Below are positions 7,551 through 16,129 of a stretch of 64,000 nucleotides of DNA, piece by piece. The notes under the pieces were generated by a model, which saw only the letters and a program-made list of their open reading frames with translations, did not search any database and was not told where the DNA came from. Source of the stretch: Actinoallomurus bryophytorum (GTDB taxonomy: Bacteria > Actinomycetota > Actinomycetes > Streptosporangiales > Streptosporangiaceae); assembly GCF_006716425.1 (NCBI RefSeq), contig NZ_VFOZ01000001.1, forward strand, positions 5,394,001 to 5,458,000, given 5' to 3'. Position 1 is the stretch's first letter. Every line of letters starts with the position of its first letter. The translations under genes and the position numbers were made by a program.

Positions 7551-9268
7551 TCGGCGTGGTCGCGGCCACCGCGGGCGGCCGTACGGCGGCCGCCACGCTC
7601 CAGGCCGCCTGGCCGGACGAGGTGGTCCTGCTCACCGAGGCGAAGGCCGCCGACGCCCTGCGCGAGGCGTGGCGTACCTGCGACGCGGTGGTCAGCTTCC
7701 TCGCCGTCGGCGCGACCGTGCGGGTGCTCGCGCCGCTGCTCGGTCACAAGACGACCGACCCGGCCGTCGTGTGCGTGGACGAGTCGATGGCCTTCGCGGT
7801 CGCCGTCCTCGGCGGCCACCACGGCGCGAACCTCCTGGCGCAACGGCTCACCGGGGTCCTCGGCTGCACGCCGGTCGTGACGACCGCCAGCGAGGCGAGC
7901 AACGTCACCCCGCTCGACTCCTACGGCGCCGACCTCGGCTTCACCGTGCACAATCCCGGCCTGCTCGCCAATGTCGGCGCCGCGGTGCTGTCCGGCGAGC
8001 CTGTGCGTCTCGAGGGCGCGGAAGGCTGGCCGCTGCCTCCGCTGCCCCCCAACGTGTCACCGGAGGCGCCCGAGGACGCTCCCCGCATCCTCGTCACCGA
8101 CCATGACGAGATCGCCTGCATGTGCCACGAGGGCTGGTTCGGCGGAGCCCTCGTCTACCGGCCGAAGTCCCTCGTCGTGGGCGTCGGCTCGGCGCGCGGC
8201 GTCACCGCGGAGGAGGTGTCCGCGCTGGTCGACGAGGTCCTCGCCGACCGCGGGCTGGCCGCCGCGTCGGTCCGGTATCTCGCCACCGCCGACCTGAAGG
8301 CCGACGAGGAGGGCATCCTCCAGGTCGCACGCGAACGCGGCTGGGAGGTCGTCACGCACCCGGCCGGGGCGCTGGCCTCCGTCGAGGTGCCCAACCCGTC
8401 GGAGGTCGTACGCGCCGAGGTCGGCACGCCCAGCGTCGCCGAGGCGGCCGCACTGCTGACGGCGGGGCCGGGCGCGCCGCTCCTCGTCGAGAAGCACAAG
8501 TCGGCGAACGCCACCGCGGCCGTCGCCCGGCTCGCGCCGCGCGGACGGCTGTCGATCATCGGCCTCGGTCCCGGCGCACGTGACCTGCTCACCCCCAGGG
8601 CGATCACCTCGCTCCAGCGCGCCTCCGTCGTGGTCGGCCTGGACCAGTACGTCGAGCAGGTACGCGACCTGATCCGTCCCGGCACCCGGGTGATCGTCTC
8701 CGGACTCGGGCAGGAGGAGGAGCGGGCGCGTACCGCCGTGGAGGAGGCGTCGGCGGGCAACGCCGTCGCGCTGGTCGGCTCCGGCGACGCGGGCGTGTAC
8801 GCGATGGCCAGCCCGGCCCTGGAGTTCGCGGGCACGGACATCGACGTCGACGGTGTGCCCGGCATCACGGCCGCGGTGGCCGCCTCGAACCTCCTGGGCG
8901 CGCCGCTCGGCCACGACCACGCCTACATCTCCCTGTCCGACCTGCACACGCCGTGGGAGGTCATCGAACGCCGGGTGACCGCGGCCGCCGAGGGCGACTT
9001 CACGGTGTGCTTCTACAACCCCCGCAGCCGGGCGCGCGACTGGCAGCTGCCCAAGGCGCTGAGCATCCTGGCCGAGCACCGCCCGCCGGAGACGCCGGTC
9101 GGGTACGTCCGCAACGCCACCCGTACGGACGAGGCCGTGACCGTCACGACGCTCGCGGAGCTCGACCCCGCGCGCGTCGACATGTTCACCGTCGTGGTCG
9201 TCGGATCGAGCCGGAGCCGTACGGTGGCCGGGCGATTTGTAACCCCCAGGGGGTATCAATGGGCCTGA
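7547..9268 (+). CDS. cobJ: Fusion of cobalt-precorrin-5A hydrolase (CbiG) and precorrin-3B C17-methyltransferase (CobJ/CbiH)
   Basis: The 573-aa protein joins two consecutive activities. Residues 1 to about 330 are CbiG: an N-terminal FLAVGATVRVLAPLL and GHHGANLLA region and a C-terminal LVVGVGSARGVTAEEV and ATADLKADEEG region, which opens the delta-lactone and releases acetaldehyde. From about residue 334 (LSIIGLGPGARDLLT) comes the CobJ/CbiH ring-contraction methyltransferase, with GSGDAGVYAMA and VCFYNPRSRARDW motifs. CbiG-CobJ fusions occur in other actinobacteria. Start and stop are both overlapped by neighbours (ATGA with cobL, 10 bases with the ferredoxin). Confidence 0.93.
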   Translation: MIGVVAATAGGRTAAATLQAAWPDEVVLLTEAKAADALREAWRTCDAVVSFLAVGATVRVLAPLLGHKTTDPAVVCVDESMAFAVAVLGGHHGANLLAQRLTGVLGCTPVVTTASEASNVTPLDSYGADLGFTVHNPGLLANVGAAVLSGEPVRLEGAEGWPLPPLPPNVSPEAPEDAPRILVTDHDEIACMCHEGWFGGALVYRPKSLVVGVGSARGVTAEEVSALVDEVLADRGLAAASVRYLATADLKADEEGILQVARERGWEVVTHPAGALASVEVPNPSEVVRAEVGTPSVAEAAALLTAGPGAPLLVEKHKSANATAAVARLAPRGRLSIIGLGPGARDLLTPRAITSLQRASVVVGLDQYVEQVRDLIRPGTRVIVSGLGQEEERARTAVEEASAGNAVALVGSGDAGVYAMASPALEFAGTDIDVDGVPGITAAVAASNLLGAPLGHDHAYISLSDLHTPWEVIERRVTAAAEGDFTVCFYNPRSRARDWQLPKALSILAEHRPPETPVGYVRNATRTDEAVTVTTLAELDPARVDMFTVVVVGSSRSRTVAGRFVTPRGYQWA

Positions 9269-9462
9269 GTACGCCTCCCGTACGCATCACCGGCCGCTGC
9301 ACGGGATGCGGCGCGTGCCTGCTGACCTGCCCCGAGCGCGCGATCCGTCCGTCCGCGGACTGGGCCGCGCTGGGCACCGGCCCGCTGTACGTCCTCGACC
9401 AGTGCACCGGATGCGGTGACTGCGTCGAGGTCTGCCCCGCCGACGCCATCGAGGAGACATGA
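9259..9462 (+). CDS. 2[4Fe-4S] ferredoxin in the cob operon
   Basis: This 67-aa protein has two classic cluster motifs, CTGCGACLLTCP near residues 14-25 and CTGCGDCVEVCP near residues 50-61, so it should bind two [4Fe-4S] clusters and carry low-potential electrons in the cytoplasm. The ATG has a strong AGGGGG ribosome binding site and overlaps the 3' end of the CbiG-CobJ gene by 10 bases; the 3' end overlaps cobH by an ATGA. Possible partners are CobO (Co(II) reduction), ring contraction by CbiH (some CbiH proteins carry their own 4Fe-4S extension) or an unlinked precorrin-6A reductase. None of these is shown by the sequence. Confidence 0.93.
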   Translation: MGLSTPPVRITGRCTGCGACLLTCPERAIRPSADWAALGTGPLYVLDQCTGCGDCVEVCPADAIEET

Positions 9463-10052
9463 GAACCATCCACCCGATCGAGTCGAGGTCCCTGGAGATC
9501 CTCCGCTCGCGCGTCGACCTGTCCGCGATGCGTCCCCTCACCCGTACGGTCACCGAGCGCGTCATCCACGCGAGCGCCGACCTGGACTACGCCACCGACC
9601 TGGTCACCGAAGAGTCCTACCTCCGGCAGGGCCTGCGGGCACTGCGCGACGGCGCCCCGATCGTGACCGACGTCGCGATGGTCGCCGCCGGGATCACCGC
9701 GCGGCAGACGATCTGCTCGATCGGCGACCCGTCCGCCGCTTCGCTGGCCAAGGCGGAGGGCCTCACCCGGTCCGCGGCGGCGGTCCGGCTGTCCTACGTC
9801 AAGGCGGGGCCGGGCGCGGTCTGGGTCGTCGGGTGCGCCCCGACCGCGCTGGAGGAGATCATCGAGTGCGGTGTCGGCCCGGCCCTGGTGATCGGCCTGC
9901 CGGTCGGGTTCGTCGGCGCCGCCGAGTCCAAGGCGGCGCTGCGCGAGAGCGGCCTGCCCGCCGTCAGCAACGTCTCGGAGAAGGGCGGGTCGGCCGTCGC
10001 CGCCGCCGCCCTCAACGCCCTGCTCTACCACCCGGACGAGGAGGACGAATGA
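9459..10052 (+). CDS. cobH: Precorrin-8X (cobalt-precorrin-8) methylmutase
   Basis: CobH/CbiC moves the methyl group from C11 to C12 to give (hydrogeno)cobyrinic acid. The 197-aa protein is the usual length and shows IESRSLEILRSR, TRTVTERVIHASADLDYA (with the catalytic His of VIHAS), and the late GLPVGFVGAAESK and PAVSNVSEKGGS blocks. Start ATG is within the ferredoxin stop (ATGA), and the stop overlaps cbiX (ATGA). Confidence 0.95.
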   Translation: MRTIHPIESRSLEILRSRVDLSAMRPLTRTVTERVIHASADLDYATDLVTEESYLRQGLRALRDGAPIVTDVAMVAAGITARQTICSIGDPSAASLAKAEGLTRSAAAVRLSYVKAGPGAVWVVGCAPTALEEIIECGVGPALVIGLPVGFVGAAESKAALRESGLPAVSNVSEKGGSAVAAAALNALLYHPDEEDE

Positions 10053-10900
10053 CGCCGCTGCTGCTGGTCGGGCACGGGACACGTGATGAGGCGGGGGTCG
10101 CGGAGTTCGGCCGCTTCGTCGAGCGGCTGCGTACGCGGCTGCCCGTGGACGTGGCCGGAGGGTTCATCGAGCTGTCCGCGCCGCCGCTGACCGACGCCGT
10201 CGCCTCGCTGTACGGCGCCGGGCACCGGCGGGTCGCCGCGGTGCCCCTGGTGCTGGTGGCCGCCGGGCACGCCAAGGGCGACATGCCGGCCGCGCTGACC
10301 CGCGAGCGGCAGCGCCACCCCGGCCTGACCTACTCCTACGGCCGCCCGCTCGGGCCGCACCCGACTCTGCTGCGGCTGCTGGAAGAACGCCTCGACGCCG
10401 TACTCGACCCGGCCGAGCGCGCCGACACCGCGGTGCTGCTGGTCGGCCGCGGCTCCAGCGACCCGGACGCCAACGCCGAGGTCTGCAAGGCCGCCCGCCT
10501 GCTCTGGGAGGGGCGCGGCCTGGCCATGGTGGAGACGGCCTTCGTCTCGCTGGCATGGCCTTCTGTGCCCGAGGGACTCGAACGCTGCCGGCGGCTCGGC
10601 GCGGCGCGGATCGTGGTGCTGCCCTACTTCCTGTTCCCCGGCGTGCTGCCGGACCGCGTCGCCTCGGAGGCACGGGCCTTCGAGGGTGCCGAGGTGCGCT
10701 GCGCCGAGGTCATCGGCGACTGCGACGGCCTGGCCGACCTCGTCGTCGAGCGCTACGAGGAGACCCTGCACGGCGACATCCGGATGAACTGCGACGCGTG
10801 CGTCTACCGGATCGCGATGCCCGGCTTCGAGGACCGCGTGGGCGCGCCGCAGCAGCCGCACCACCACCCGGACGACCCCTCCCACGTCCATGCGCACTGA
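10049..10900 (+). CDS. cbiX: Sirohydrochlorin cobaltochelatase, long CbiX form with MxCxxC and His-rich tail
   Basis: This class II chelatase inserts cobalt into sirohydrochlorin without ATP. Two homologous halves are seen: LLVGHGTRDEAG with VLVAAGHAKGDMP (first half) and LLVGRGSSDPDANAE with VLPYFLFPGVLPDR (second half). The C-terminus carries MNCDAC, matching the MxCxxC motif that binds a [4Fe-4S] cluster in CbiX-long of Bacillus megaterium, then a tail with seven His (HHHPDDPSHVHAH preceded by one more). The gene overlaps cobH by an ATGA and the next gene by 11 bases. It gives the operon a second cobalt-insertion option beside the VWA-type chelatase at the left edge. Confidence 0.93.
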   Translation: MTPLLLVGHGTRDEAGVAEFGRFVERLRTRLPVDVAGGFIELSAPPLTDAVASLYGAGHRRVAAVPLVLVAAGHAKGDMPAALTRERQRHPGLTYSYGRPLGPHPTLLRLLEERLDAVLDPAERADTAVLLVGRGSSDPDANAEVCKAARLLWEGRGLAMVETAFVSLAWPSVPEGLERCRRLGAARIVVLPYFLFPGVLPDRVASEARAFEGAEVRCAEVIGDCDGLADLVVERYEETLHGDIRMNCDACVYRIAMPGFEDRVGAPQQPHHHPDDPSHVHAH

Positions 10901-13019
10901 CGTCGACCTGCGTCACCACGGTGACGCCGAGGTCGGGCCCGGCCTGGTCGACCTCGCGGTGAACGTACGGCAGGGAATGCCGCCGGAGTGGCTGGCCGGC
11001 ATGCTTCGCGACAGCGTCGCCGGGCTGGCGGCCTACCCGGACCCGTCGCGGGCGCGGCGGGCGGTGGCGCTCCGGCATGGCCGTCCCGTGGAGGAGGTGC
11101 TGCTCACGGCGGGGGCCGCGGAGGCGTTCGTCCTGCTGGCCCGTGTCCTGTCACCCCGGCACGCCGTGGTCGTGCATCCCCAGTTCACCGAGCCGGAGAG
11201 CGCGCTGCTGGCCGCCGGGCACACGGTGTCGCGCGTGCTGCTCGACGGGGACTTCCGGCTCGGGCCGGTGCCGGACGACGCCGACCTCGTGATGATCGGC
11301 AACCCGACCAACCCGACGTCCGTCCTGCACCCGGCGCAGGCCGTCGCCGCGCTCGCACGGGCGGGCCGCACCCTCGTCGTGGACGAGGCGTTCATGGACT
11401 GCGTGCCGGGGGAGACCGAGAGCCTCGCGGGCACGCGCCTGCCGGGCCTGGTCGTCGTCCGCAGCCTCACCAAGACCTGGGGCCTGGCCGGGCTGCGGGC
11501 GGGATACGTCCTCGCCTCACCGGAGCTGGTCGAGCGGCTCGCCTCGGCACAGCCGCTGTGGGCGGTGTCCACGCCCGCGCTGGCGGCCGTCGAGGCCTGT
11601 GTGAGCCCGCGTGCGCTCGCCGAGGCCGAGGAGTGGGCACGCGGCCTCGTGGCGGATCGTGAGTGCCTCGTGACCGCCCTGGAGGGCCTCGGGCTGTGGG
11701 TCGTGCCGGGCGCGCGGGCGTCGTTCGTCTGCGTACGCGTGCCGGACGCTCCGCGCGTACGTGAGGAGCTTCGGTCGCGAGGCTACGCCGTGCGGCGCGG
11801 CGACACGTTCCCCGGGCTCGGCCCGGACTGGCTGCGCGTCGCCGTACGCGACCCGGCGACCACGTCGGCACTGGTCTCCGCGCTCGCGGGCGTCCTCGGT
11901 TCACCCCAACGATCTTCCGACTCTACGGTTCACAGTGCGCTTCAACGAGGAGAAGACATGGACATCATCGCCGAGACGATCGCCGCGATACGTCCCCTGG
12001 ACGAGGGCGCGATGAACGCCGCCCGCGAGCATCAGGACCGGCTGACCAAGCCGCGTGGTGCGCTGGGCGTGCTCGAAGGGCTGTCGGTGCGCCTGGCCGG
12101 CATCGCGGGCGTCTGCCCGCCGCCGATGCCCGAGCCCGCGGCGGTCGCCGTGTTCGCCGCCGACCACGGGGTGCACGCCCAGGGCGTCACGCCGTGGCCG
12201 CAGGAGGTGACCGCGCAGATGGTGCAGAATTTCCTGGCCGGAGGTGCCGTGGTCAACGCCTTCGCCCGCCAGACCGGTGCCGAGGTCCGCGTCATCGACA
12301 TCGGCGTCAAGGCCGAGCTGCCGCCCGCCGAGGGGCTCATCTCCCACAAGGTCGCGCACGGCACCGCCGACATGACCCTGGAGCCGGCCATGACGCCGGA
12401 GCAGGTGCGCCAGGCGGTCGAGGCCGGCATCTCGATCGCTCGCGACCTGGTCGCGGCAGGGCATCGCTGCCTGGTCACCGGCGACATGGGCATCGCCAAC
12501 ACGACCGCCTCCGCCGCCCTCATCGCCGCCTTCACCGGCCGCGCGGCCGAGAGCGTCACCGGCCGCGGCACCGGCATCGACGACGCGACGCACGCCCGCA
12601 AGATCGAGGTCGTCGCCACCTCCCTGGCGCGGGCCGGGCTCGATGGCGCCACCGACCCGATGGCCGTACTGGCCGAGGTCGGCGGCCTGGAGCACGCGGC
12701 GATCGCCGGCTTCATCCTCGGCGGCGCGGCCGAGCGGGTCCCCGTGATCCTCGACGGCGTCATCGCGGGCGCCGCCGCGCTGGCCGCCGCGGCCCTCGCC
12801 CCGGCCGTACGCGACGCCTGCGTCGCAGGCCACCGATCCGCCGAGCCGGGCCACACCGCGGCCCTGGCGCACCTCGAGCTCCGGCCCCTCGTCGATCTCG
12901 AACTCCGGCTCGGGGAGGGCACCGGCGCGCTCCTGGCGCTCCCGCTCGTGCAGAGCGCCGTACGCGTGCTGCGCGAGGTCGCCACGTTCGACTCCGCCGG
13001 TGTCGCGGACAAGGCTTGA
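10890..13019 (+). CDS. CobC-like aminotransferase-fold protein fused in frame to CobT (NaMN:DMB phosphoribosyltransferase)
   Basis: One uninterrupted 709-aa frame contains two enzymes. Residues 1 to about 335 are a PLP fold-type I protein of the CobC/CobD-decarboxylase or histidinol-phosphate aminotransferase group (GNPTNPTSVL, VDEAFMDC, SLTKTWGLAGLRAGY with the PLP Lys). Residues from about 357 are CobT, which makes alpha-ribazole phosphate (LTKPRGALGVLE, FAADHGVHAQGVT, GDMGIANTTASAAL, GRGTGIDD). Between them lies a linker of about 20 residues whose DNA looks intergenic. An internal ATG at 11958 with GAGGAG five bases upstream could start CobT separately, and TTCACC-18-TACGGT (11900-11929) is promoter-like. 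The joined frame may be a real fusion or a lost stop codon. Confidence 0.88.
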   Translation: MRTDVDLRHHGDAEVGPGLVDLAVNVRQGMPPEWLAGMLRDSVAGLAAYPDPSRARRAVALRHGRPVEEVLLTAGAAEAFVLLARVLSPRHAVVVHPQFTEPESALLAAGHTVSRVLLDGDFRLGPVPDDADLVMIGNPTNPTSVLHPAQAVAALARAGRTLVVDEAFMDCVPGETESLAGTRLPGLVVVRSLTKTWGLAGLRAGYVLASPELVERLASAQPLWAVSTPALAAVEACVSPRALAEAEEWARGLVADRECLVTALEGLGLWVVPGARASFVCVRVPDAPRVREELRSRGYAVRRGDTFPGLGPDWLRVAVRDPATTSALVSALAGVLGSPQRSSDSTVHSALQRGEDMDIIAETIAAIRPLDEGAMNAAREHQDRLTKPRGALGVLEGLSVRLAGIAGVCPPPMPEPAAVAVFAADHGVHAQGVTPWPQEVTAQMVQNFLAGGAVVNAFARQTGAEVRVIDIGVKAELPPAEGLISHKVAHGTADMTLEPAMTPEQVRQAVEAGISIARDLVAAGHRCLVTGDMGIANTTASAALIAAFTGRAAESVTGRGTGIDDATHARKIEVVATSLARAGLDGATDPMAVLAEVGGLEHAAIAGFILGGAAERVPVILDGVIAGAAALAAAALAPAVRDACVAGHRSAEPGHTAALAHLELRPLVDLELRLGEGTGALLALPLVQSAVRVLREVATFDSAGVADKA

Positions 13020-13048
13020 CCAGGTCCGAGTACCTTGAAGGCTGAATA

Positions 13049-14347
13049 GTGGCTGAGGAACCATTGATGGCCGGCAACCGTGCCCGCCCGACCCGGGAGA
13101 TCCAGATCGTGCCCCCCTACCTGCTCGGCCTGCGCCTCGACGGGCGCCGCGCCATCGTCATCGGCGGTGGACGCGTGGCCCAGCGGCGTGTGCCCGCACT
13201 GCTGGCCGCCGGAGCCGAGGTGGTGCTCGTGTCCCCGGAGGTCACGCCGACCCTGGAGGACCTCGCCTCGCGCGGGGAGCTGACCTGGGAGCGGCGGCCG
13301 TACCGCGACGGCGACTGCGACGGCGCCTGGCTCGTACAGGCGTGCACCGACGACGGCAAGATCAACGCCGCGGTCGCGGCAGAGGCGGAGGACCGGCGGA
13401 TCTGGTGCGTGCGCGCCGACGACGCGCAGGCGTCCGCCGCCTGGACCCCGGCCGGCGGACGGGTCGGCGAGACCACGGTCGGCGTACTGGCCGGCGGAGA
13501 TCCCAGACGCGCCGCGGGCGTACGCGACGCGGTCGTCGACGGCCTGCGCGACGGCACGCTCAACGCCCGCCACTCGCGGCACAAGCCGGTCGGAGTCGCG
13601 CTCGTGGGCGGAGGTCCCGGCGACCCCGGCCTGATCACCGTTCGCGGCCGCCGCCTGCTCGCACAGGCCGACGTCGTGGTCACCGACCGCCTCGCCCCGC
13701 GTGAGCTGCTGGACGAACTGGCCGGAGACGTCGAGATCATCGACGCGGCCAAGATCCCGTACGGCCGCTCGATGACGCAGGAGCACATCAACGCGGCACT
13801 GGTCGAGCACGCTCGCGCGGGCAGGTTCGTCGTACGCCTCAAGGGCGGAGACCCGTTCGTCTTCGGCCGCGGGGCCGAGGAAGTGCTCCACTGCGTCGAG
13901 GCGGGGATCCCGGTGACCGTGGTCCCCGGCATCACCAGCGCGATCGCCGTTCCCTCGGCGGCCGGTGTTCCGGTGACCCACCGCGGCGTCGCGCAGGAGT
14001 TCCACGTCGTATCCGCGCACGTCGCTCCGGGTGGGGCGGGTTCGACGGTGGATTGGGAGGCGCTGGGCCGTTCCCAGGGCACCCTCATACTCCTGATGGC
14101 GGTCGAGCGGATGCATGTGATCGCCGACACCCTCATGCGCTATGGTCGGTCGCCTGACACACCTACCGCGGTTATCCAGGACGGTACGCTGCAGAGCCAG
14201 CGCACGCTCATGGCGAGCCTCGCGACTGTGGCGGACGACATGACGGCCAGCGGAGTACGGCCCCCGGCGATCATCGTCGTCGGTGCGGTCGTCCAGGTGG
14301 CACGACAGATCGAAATGCTGAGAGCGGATATGGGGCGGACTCCGTGA
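13049..14347 (+). CDS. cysG: Siroheme synthase-type protein: precorrin-2 dehydrogenase plus uroporphyrinogen-III C-methyltransferase
   Basis: The 432-aa protein has an N-terminal Met8/CysG-N domain (LRLDGRRAIVIGGGRVAQRR, NAD-binding) that oxidises precorrin-2 to sirohydrochlorin. A SUMT domain begins near residue 187 (VALVGGGPGDPGLITVRG; RLKGGDPFVFGRGAEEV; VVPGITSAIAVPS) and methylates uroporphyrinogen III. Sirohydrochlorin is the substrate of the CbiX chelatase above, so the two fit. GTG at 13049 has GAAGG seven bases upstream; ATG at 13067 is an alternative. No ferrochelatase domain is visible. The stop overlaps the next gene (GTGA), tying the GTPases to the cob operon. Confidence 0.93.
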   Translation: MAEEPLMAGNRARPTREIQIVPPYLLGLRLDGRRAIVIGGGRVAQRRVPALLAAGAEVVLVSPEVTPTLEDLASRGELTWERRPYRDGDCDGAWLVQACTDDGKINAAVAAEAEDRRIWCVRADDAQASAAWTPAGGRVGETTVGVLAGGDPRRAAGVRDAVVDGLRDGTLNARHSRHKPVGVALVGGGPGDPGLITVRGRRLLAQADVVVTDRLAPRELLDELAGDVEIIDAAKIPYGRSMTQEHINAALVEHARAGRFVVRLKGGDPFVFGRGAEEVLHCVEAGIPVTVVPGITSAIAVPSAAGVPVTHRGVAQEFHVVSAHVAPGGAGSTVDWEALGRSQGTLILLMAVERMHVIADTLMRYGRSPDTPTAVIQDGTLQSQRTLMASLATVADDMTASGVRPPAIIVVGAVVQVARQIEMLRADMGRTP

Positions 14348-16068
14348 CACCCCCGGCTGATCAGGGCGCCGCCAAGCACAGGGCGGCTTCCCTACCACTT
14401 GACGAAGTCCTGGCTGACCTTCGGGACCAGATCGCCTCCTTCCGGTTCGTCTTGGACGCACCGGGCAGCGAGGAGGGGATCCTCACCCAGCAGGACCTCC
14501 TGAACCAACTCGACGACTACGTGCTGCCCAGAGTGCGCCGCACGGACTCACCGCTGCTCGTGGTGCTGAGCGGTTCGACCGGCGCGGGCAAGTCCACGCT
14601 GGTCAACACGCTCGTCGGCGCACGGGTCAGCGCGACCGGAGTGCTGAGACCGACCACGAGCAGCCCGATCCTGGTCTGCCATCCCGACGACGCCGACTGG
14701 TGGCTCGACGAGAGGTTCGTCCTGCCCGGTTTCGGGCGGGTTCCCGGCCCGGCGCCCGACGCCGTGGTCGGCGACCAGCTCGTCATCATGAAGAGCGAAG
14801 TGCTGCCCAAGGGCCTCGCGGTGCTCGACAGCCCCGACGTCGACTCGGTCTTCGAGGACCACCATGAGTTCGCGGCCCAGTTCCTGGCCGCCGCGGACGT
14901 GTGGATGTGCGTGACGACCGCGGCGCGCTATGCCGACGCCCAGGTCTGGCGCCTGCTCCACCGGGCCAGGGACCACGGCGCCACCCTCGGCATCGTGCTG
15001 TCCCGCATCCCGGAGGGCGGCGAGGAGGTCGTCGCGCACTTCGCCGAGATGCTCAAGGAGAACGGCCTCGAGACGGCGGCGCAGTTCACCATCCCCGAGA
15101 CCAAGGTCTCCGGTGGCATGCTGCCCAAGCAGCTGTCCGAGGAGGTCCACGCCTGGCTGACCGGAATCACCGAGGACGAAGACGTCCGCACCGAGGTGAT
15201 CAGGTCTACCCTGGGTAGCGTGCTGGACACCTTCCGTACTCGCGTCCCCGAGCTCGCCAAGCGGGTCGAGGAGCAGGTCGCGCTGCGCACCATGCTGCGC
15301 GAGGAGGTCGAGGGCGCGTACGCCACGGGCCTGGCCGAGCTCGACGAGGCGACCCGCAACGGTTCGCTGCTGCGCGGTGAGGTCCTCGCACGCTGGCAGG
15401 ACTTCGCCGGCACCGGCGACCTCGAGCGCGCCCTGCAGGCACGCGGTGGCGTTCAGGCCGGCCACCGCGGAGGCCGCCGCCGCCGCGCGCCGGCCCGCGT
15501 ACGCGCGCTCAAGGTGGCACTGCGGAGCGGGCTGGAGTCCCTGGTCGTGGCCGCCGCCGAACGCGCCGCCGAGGACGTCGTGAGCCGGTGGCAGAGCCGC
15601 CAGGCGGGCGCCGACCTCCTGGAGGGCCGCGCCGACACCCTGGGCCGCGCCTCGGCGGAGCTGTCCCGCCGCACCACACGCGCGGTGAGCGCGTGGCAGG
15701 ACCACATCATCGAGCTGATCCGTACGGAGGGCGTCACCAAGCGGTCCGTGGCCAAGTTCGTCTCCTATGACGACGAGGCCCTCTCACTGGTGATGATGGT
15801 GGGCCTGTTCGGCTTCGGCACGAGTGACGTCGCGGTCGAGGCGGGCACCAGCGCCGTACCCCAGCGTCTGCTCAAGGCGCTGTTCGGCGCCGAATCCTTG
15901 CGTAGCATGAGCGCCAAGGCCAGGGCCGACCTACGCGGCCGGGTCGGAATGCTCTACGACGAAGAGGCCATCCGCTTCGGGCAGGCGCTCGACGGGGCCG
16001 GAGTGCCCGACGAGACCACACCGGTCCAGCTGTACCAGGCCACATACAATCTCGAGGTCGCCCGGTGA
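14344..16068 (+). CDS. Dynamin-like GTPase (first of a tandem pair)
   Basis: The 574-aa protein has a Walker A/G1 motif GSTGAGKST at residues 77-85, a Thr-rich switch (RPTTSSPILV), a G3-like LDSPDVDSV, and a long helical C-terminal half, as in bacterial dynamin-like proteins. No clear membrane segment is seen; VMMVGLFGFGTSDVAVEAG near residue 480 is the most hydrophobic stretch. A very basic, low-complexity piece (GGRRRRAPARVRA, near 15460-15510) breaks the helical region and could be a local compensated frameshift. It starts inside the cysG stop. Dynamin-like pairs remodel membranes in actinomycetes; its role beside cobalamin genes is unknown. Confidence 0.85.
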   Translation: MTPPADQGAAKHRAASLPLDEVLADLRDQIASFRFVLDAPGSEEGILTQQDLLNQLDDYVLPRVRRTDSPLLVVLSGSTGAGKSTLVNTLVGARVSATGVLRPTTSSPILVCHPDDADWWLDERFVLPGFGRVPGPAPDAVVGDQLVIMKSEVLPKGLAVLDSPDVDSVFEDHHEFAAQFLAAADVWMCVTTAARYADAQVWRLLHRARDHGATLGIVLSRIPEGGEEVVAHFAEMLKENGLETAAQFTIPETKVSGGMLPKQLSEEVHAWLTGITEDEDVRTEVIRSTLGSVLDTFRTRVPELAKRVEEQVALRTMLREEVEGAYATGLAELDEATRNGSLLRGEVLARWQDFAGTGDLERALQARGGVQAGHRGGRRRRAPARVRALKVALRSGLESLVVAAAERAAEDVVSRWQSRQAGADLLEGRADTLGRASAELSRRTTRAVSAWQDHIIELIRTEGVTKRSVAKFVSYDDEALSLVMMVGLFGFGTSDVAVEAGTSAVPQRLLKALFGAESLRSMSAKARADLRGRVGMLYDEEAIRFGQALDGAGVPDETTPVQLYQATYNLEVAR

Positions 16069-16073
16069 CCGAG

Positions 16074-16101
16074 CCTGTCCACGCTGATCGTTCCCGGGCG
16101 C
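16074..16101. repeat. 28-bp exact copy of part of cobI
   Basis: These 28 bases are identical to 4380-4407, the stretch of cobI that codes for LSTLIVPGR near the C-terminus. Here they lie six bases after the first GTPase stop and directly before the duplicated GTPase starts. A 28-base identity within one window is far beyond chance, so a small piece of cobI has been copied here or the reverse. Confidence 0.9.
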
Positions 16102-16129
16102 TCCTCCGACACCACGAGGAGCGCGACCG

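Noticed and set aside
15460-15510. Frameshift pair inside the first GTPase (basic stretch GGRRRRAPARVRA)
   Set aside because: The frame recovers at once and the rest matches a single helical protein; noted as odd but not enough to call broken.
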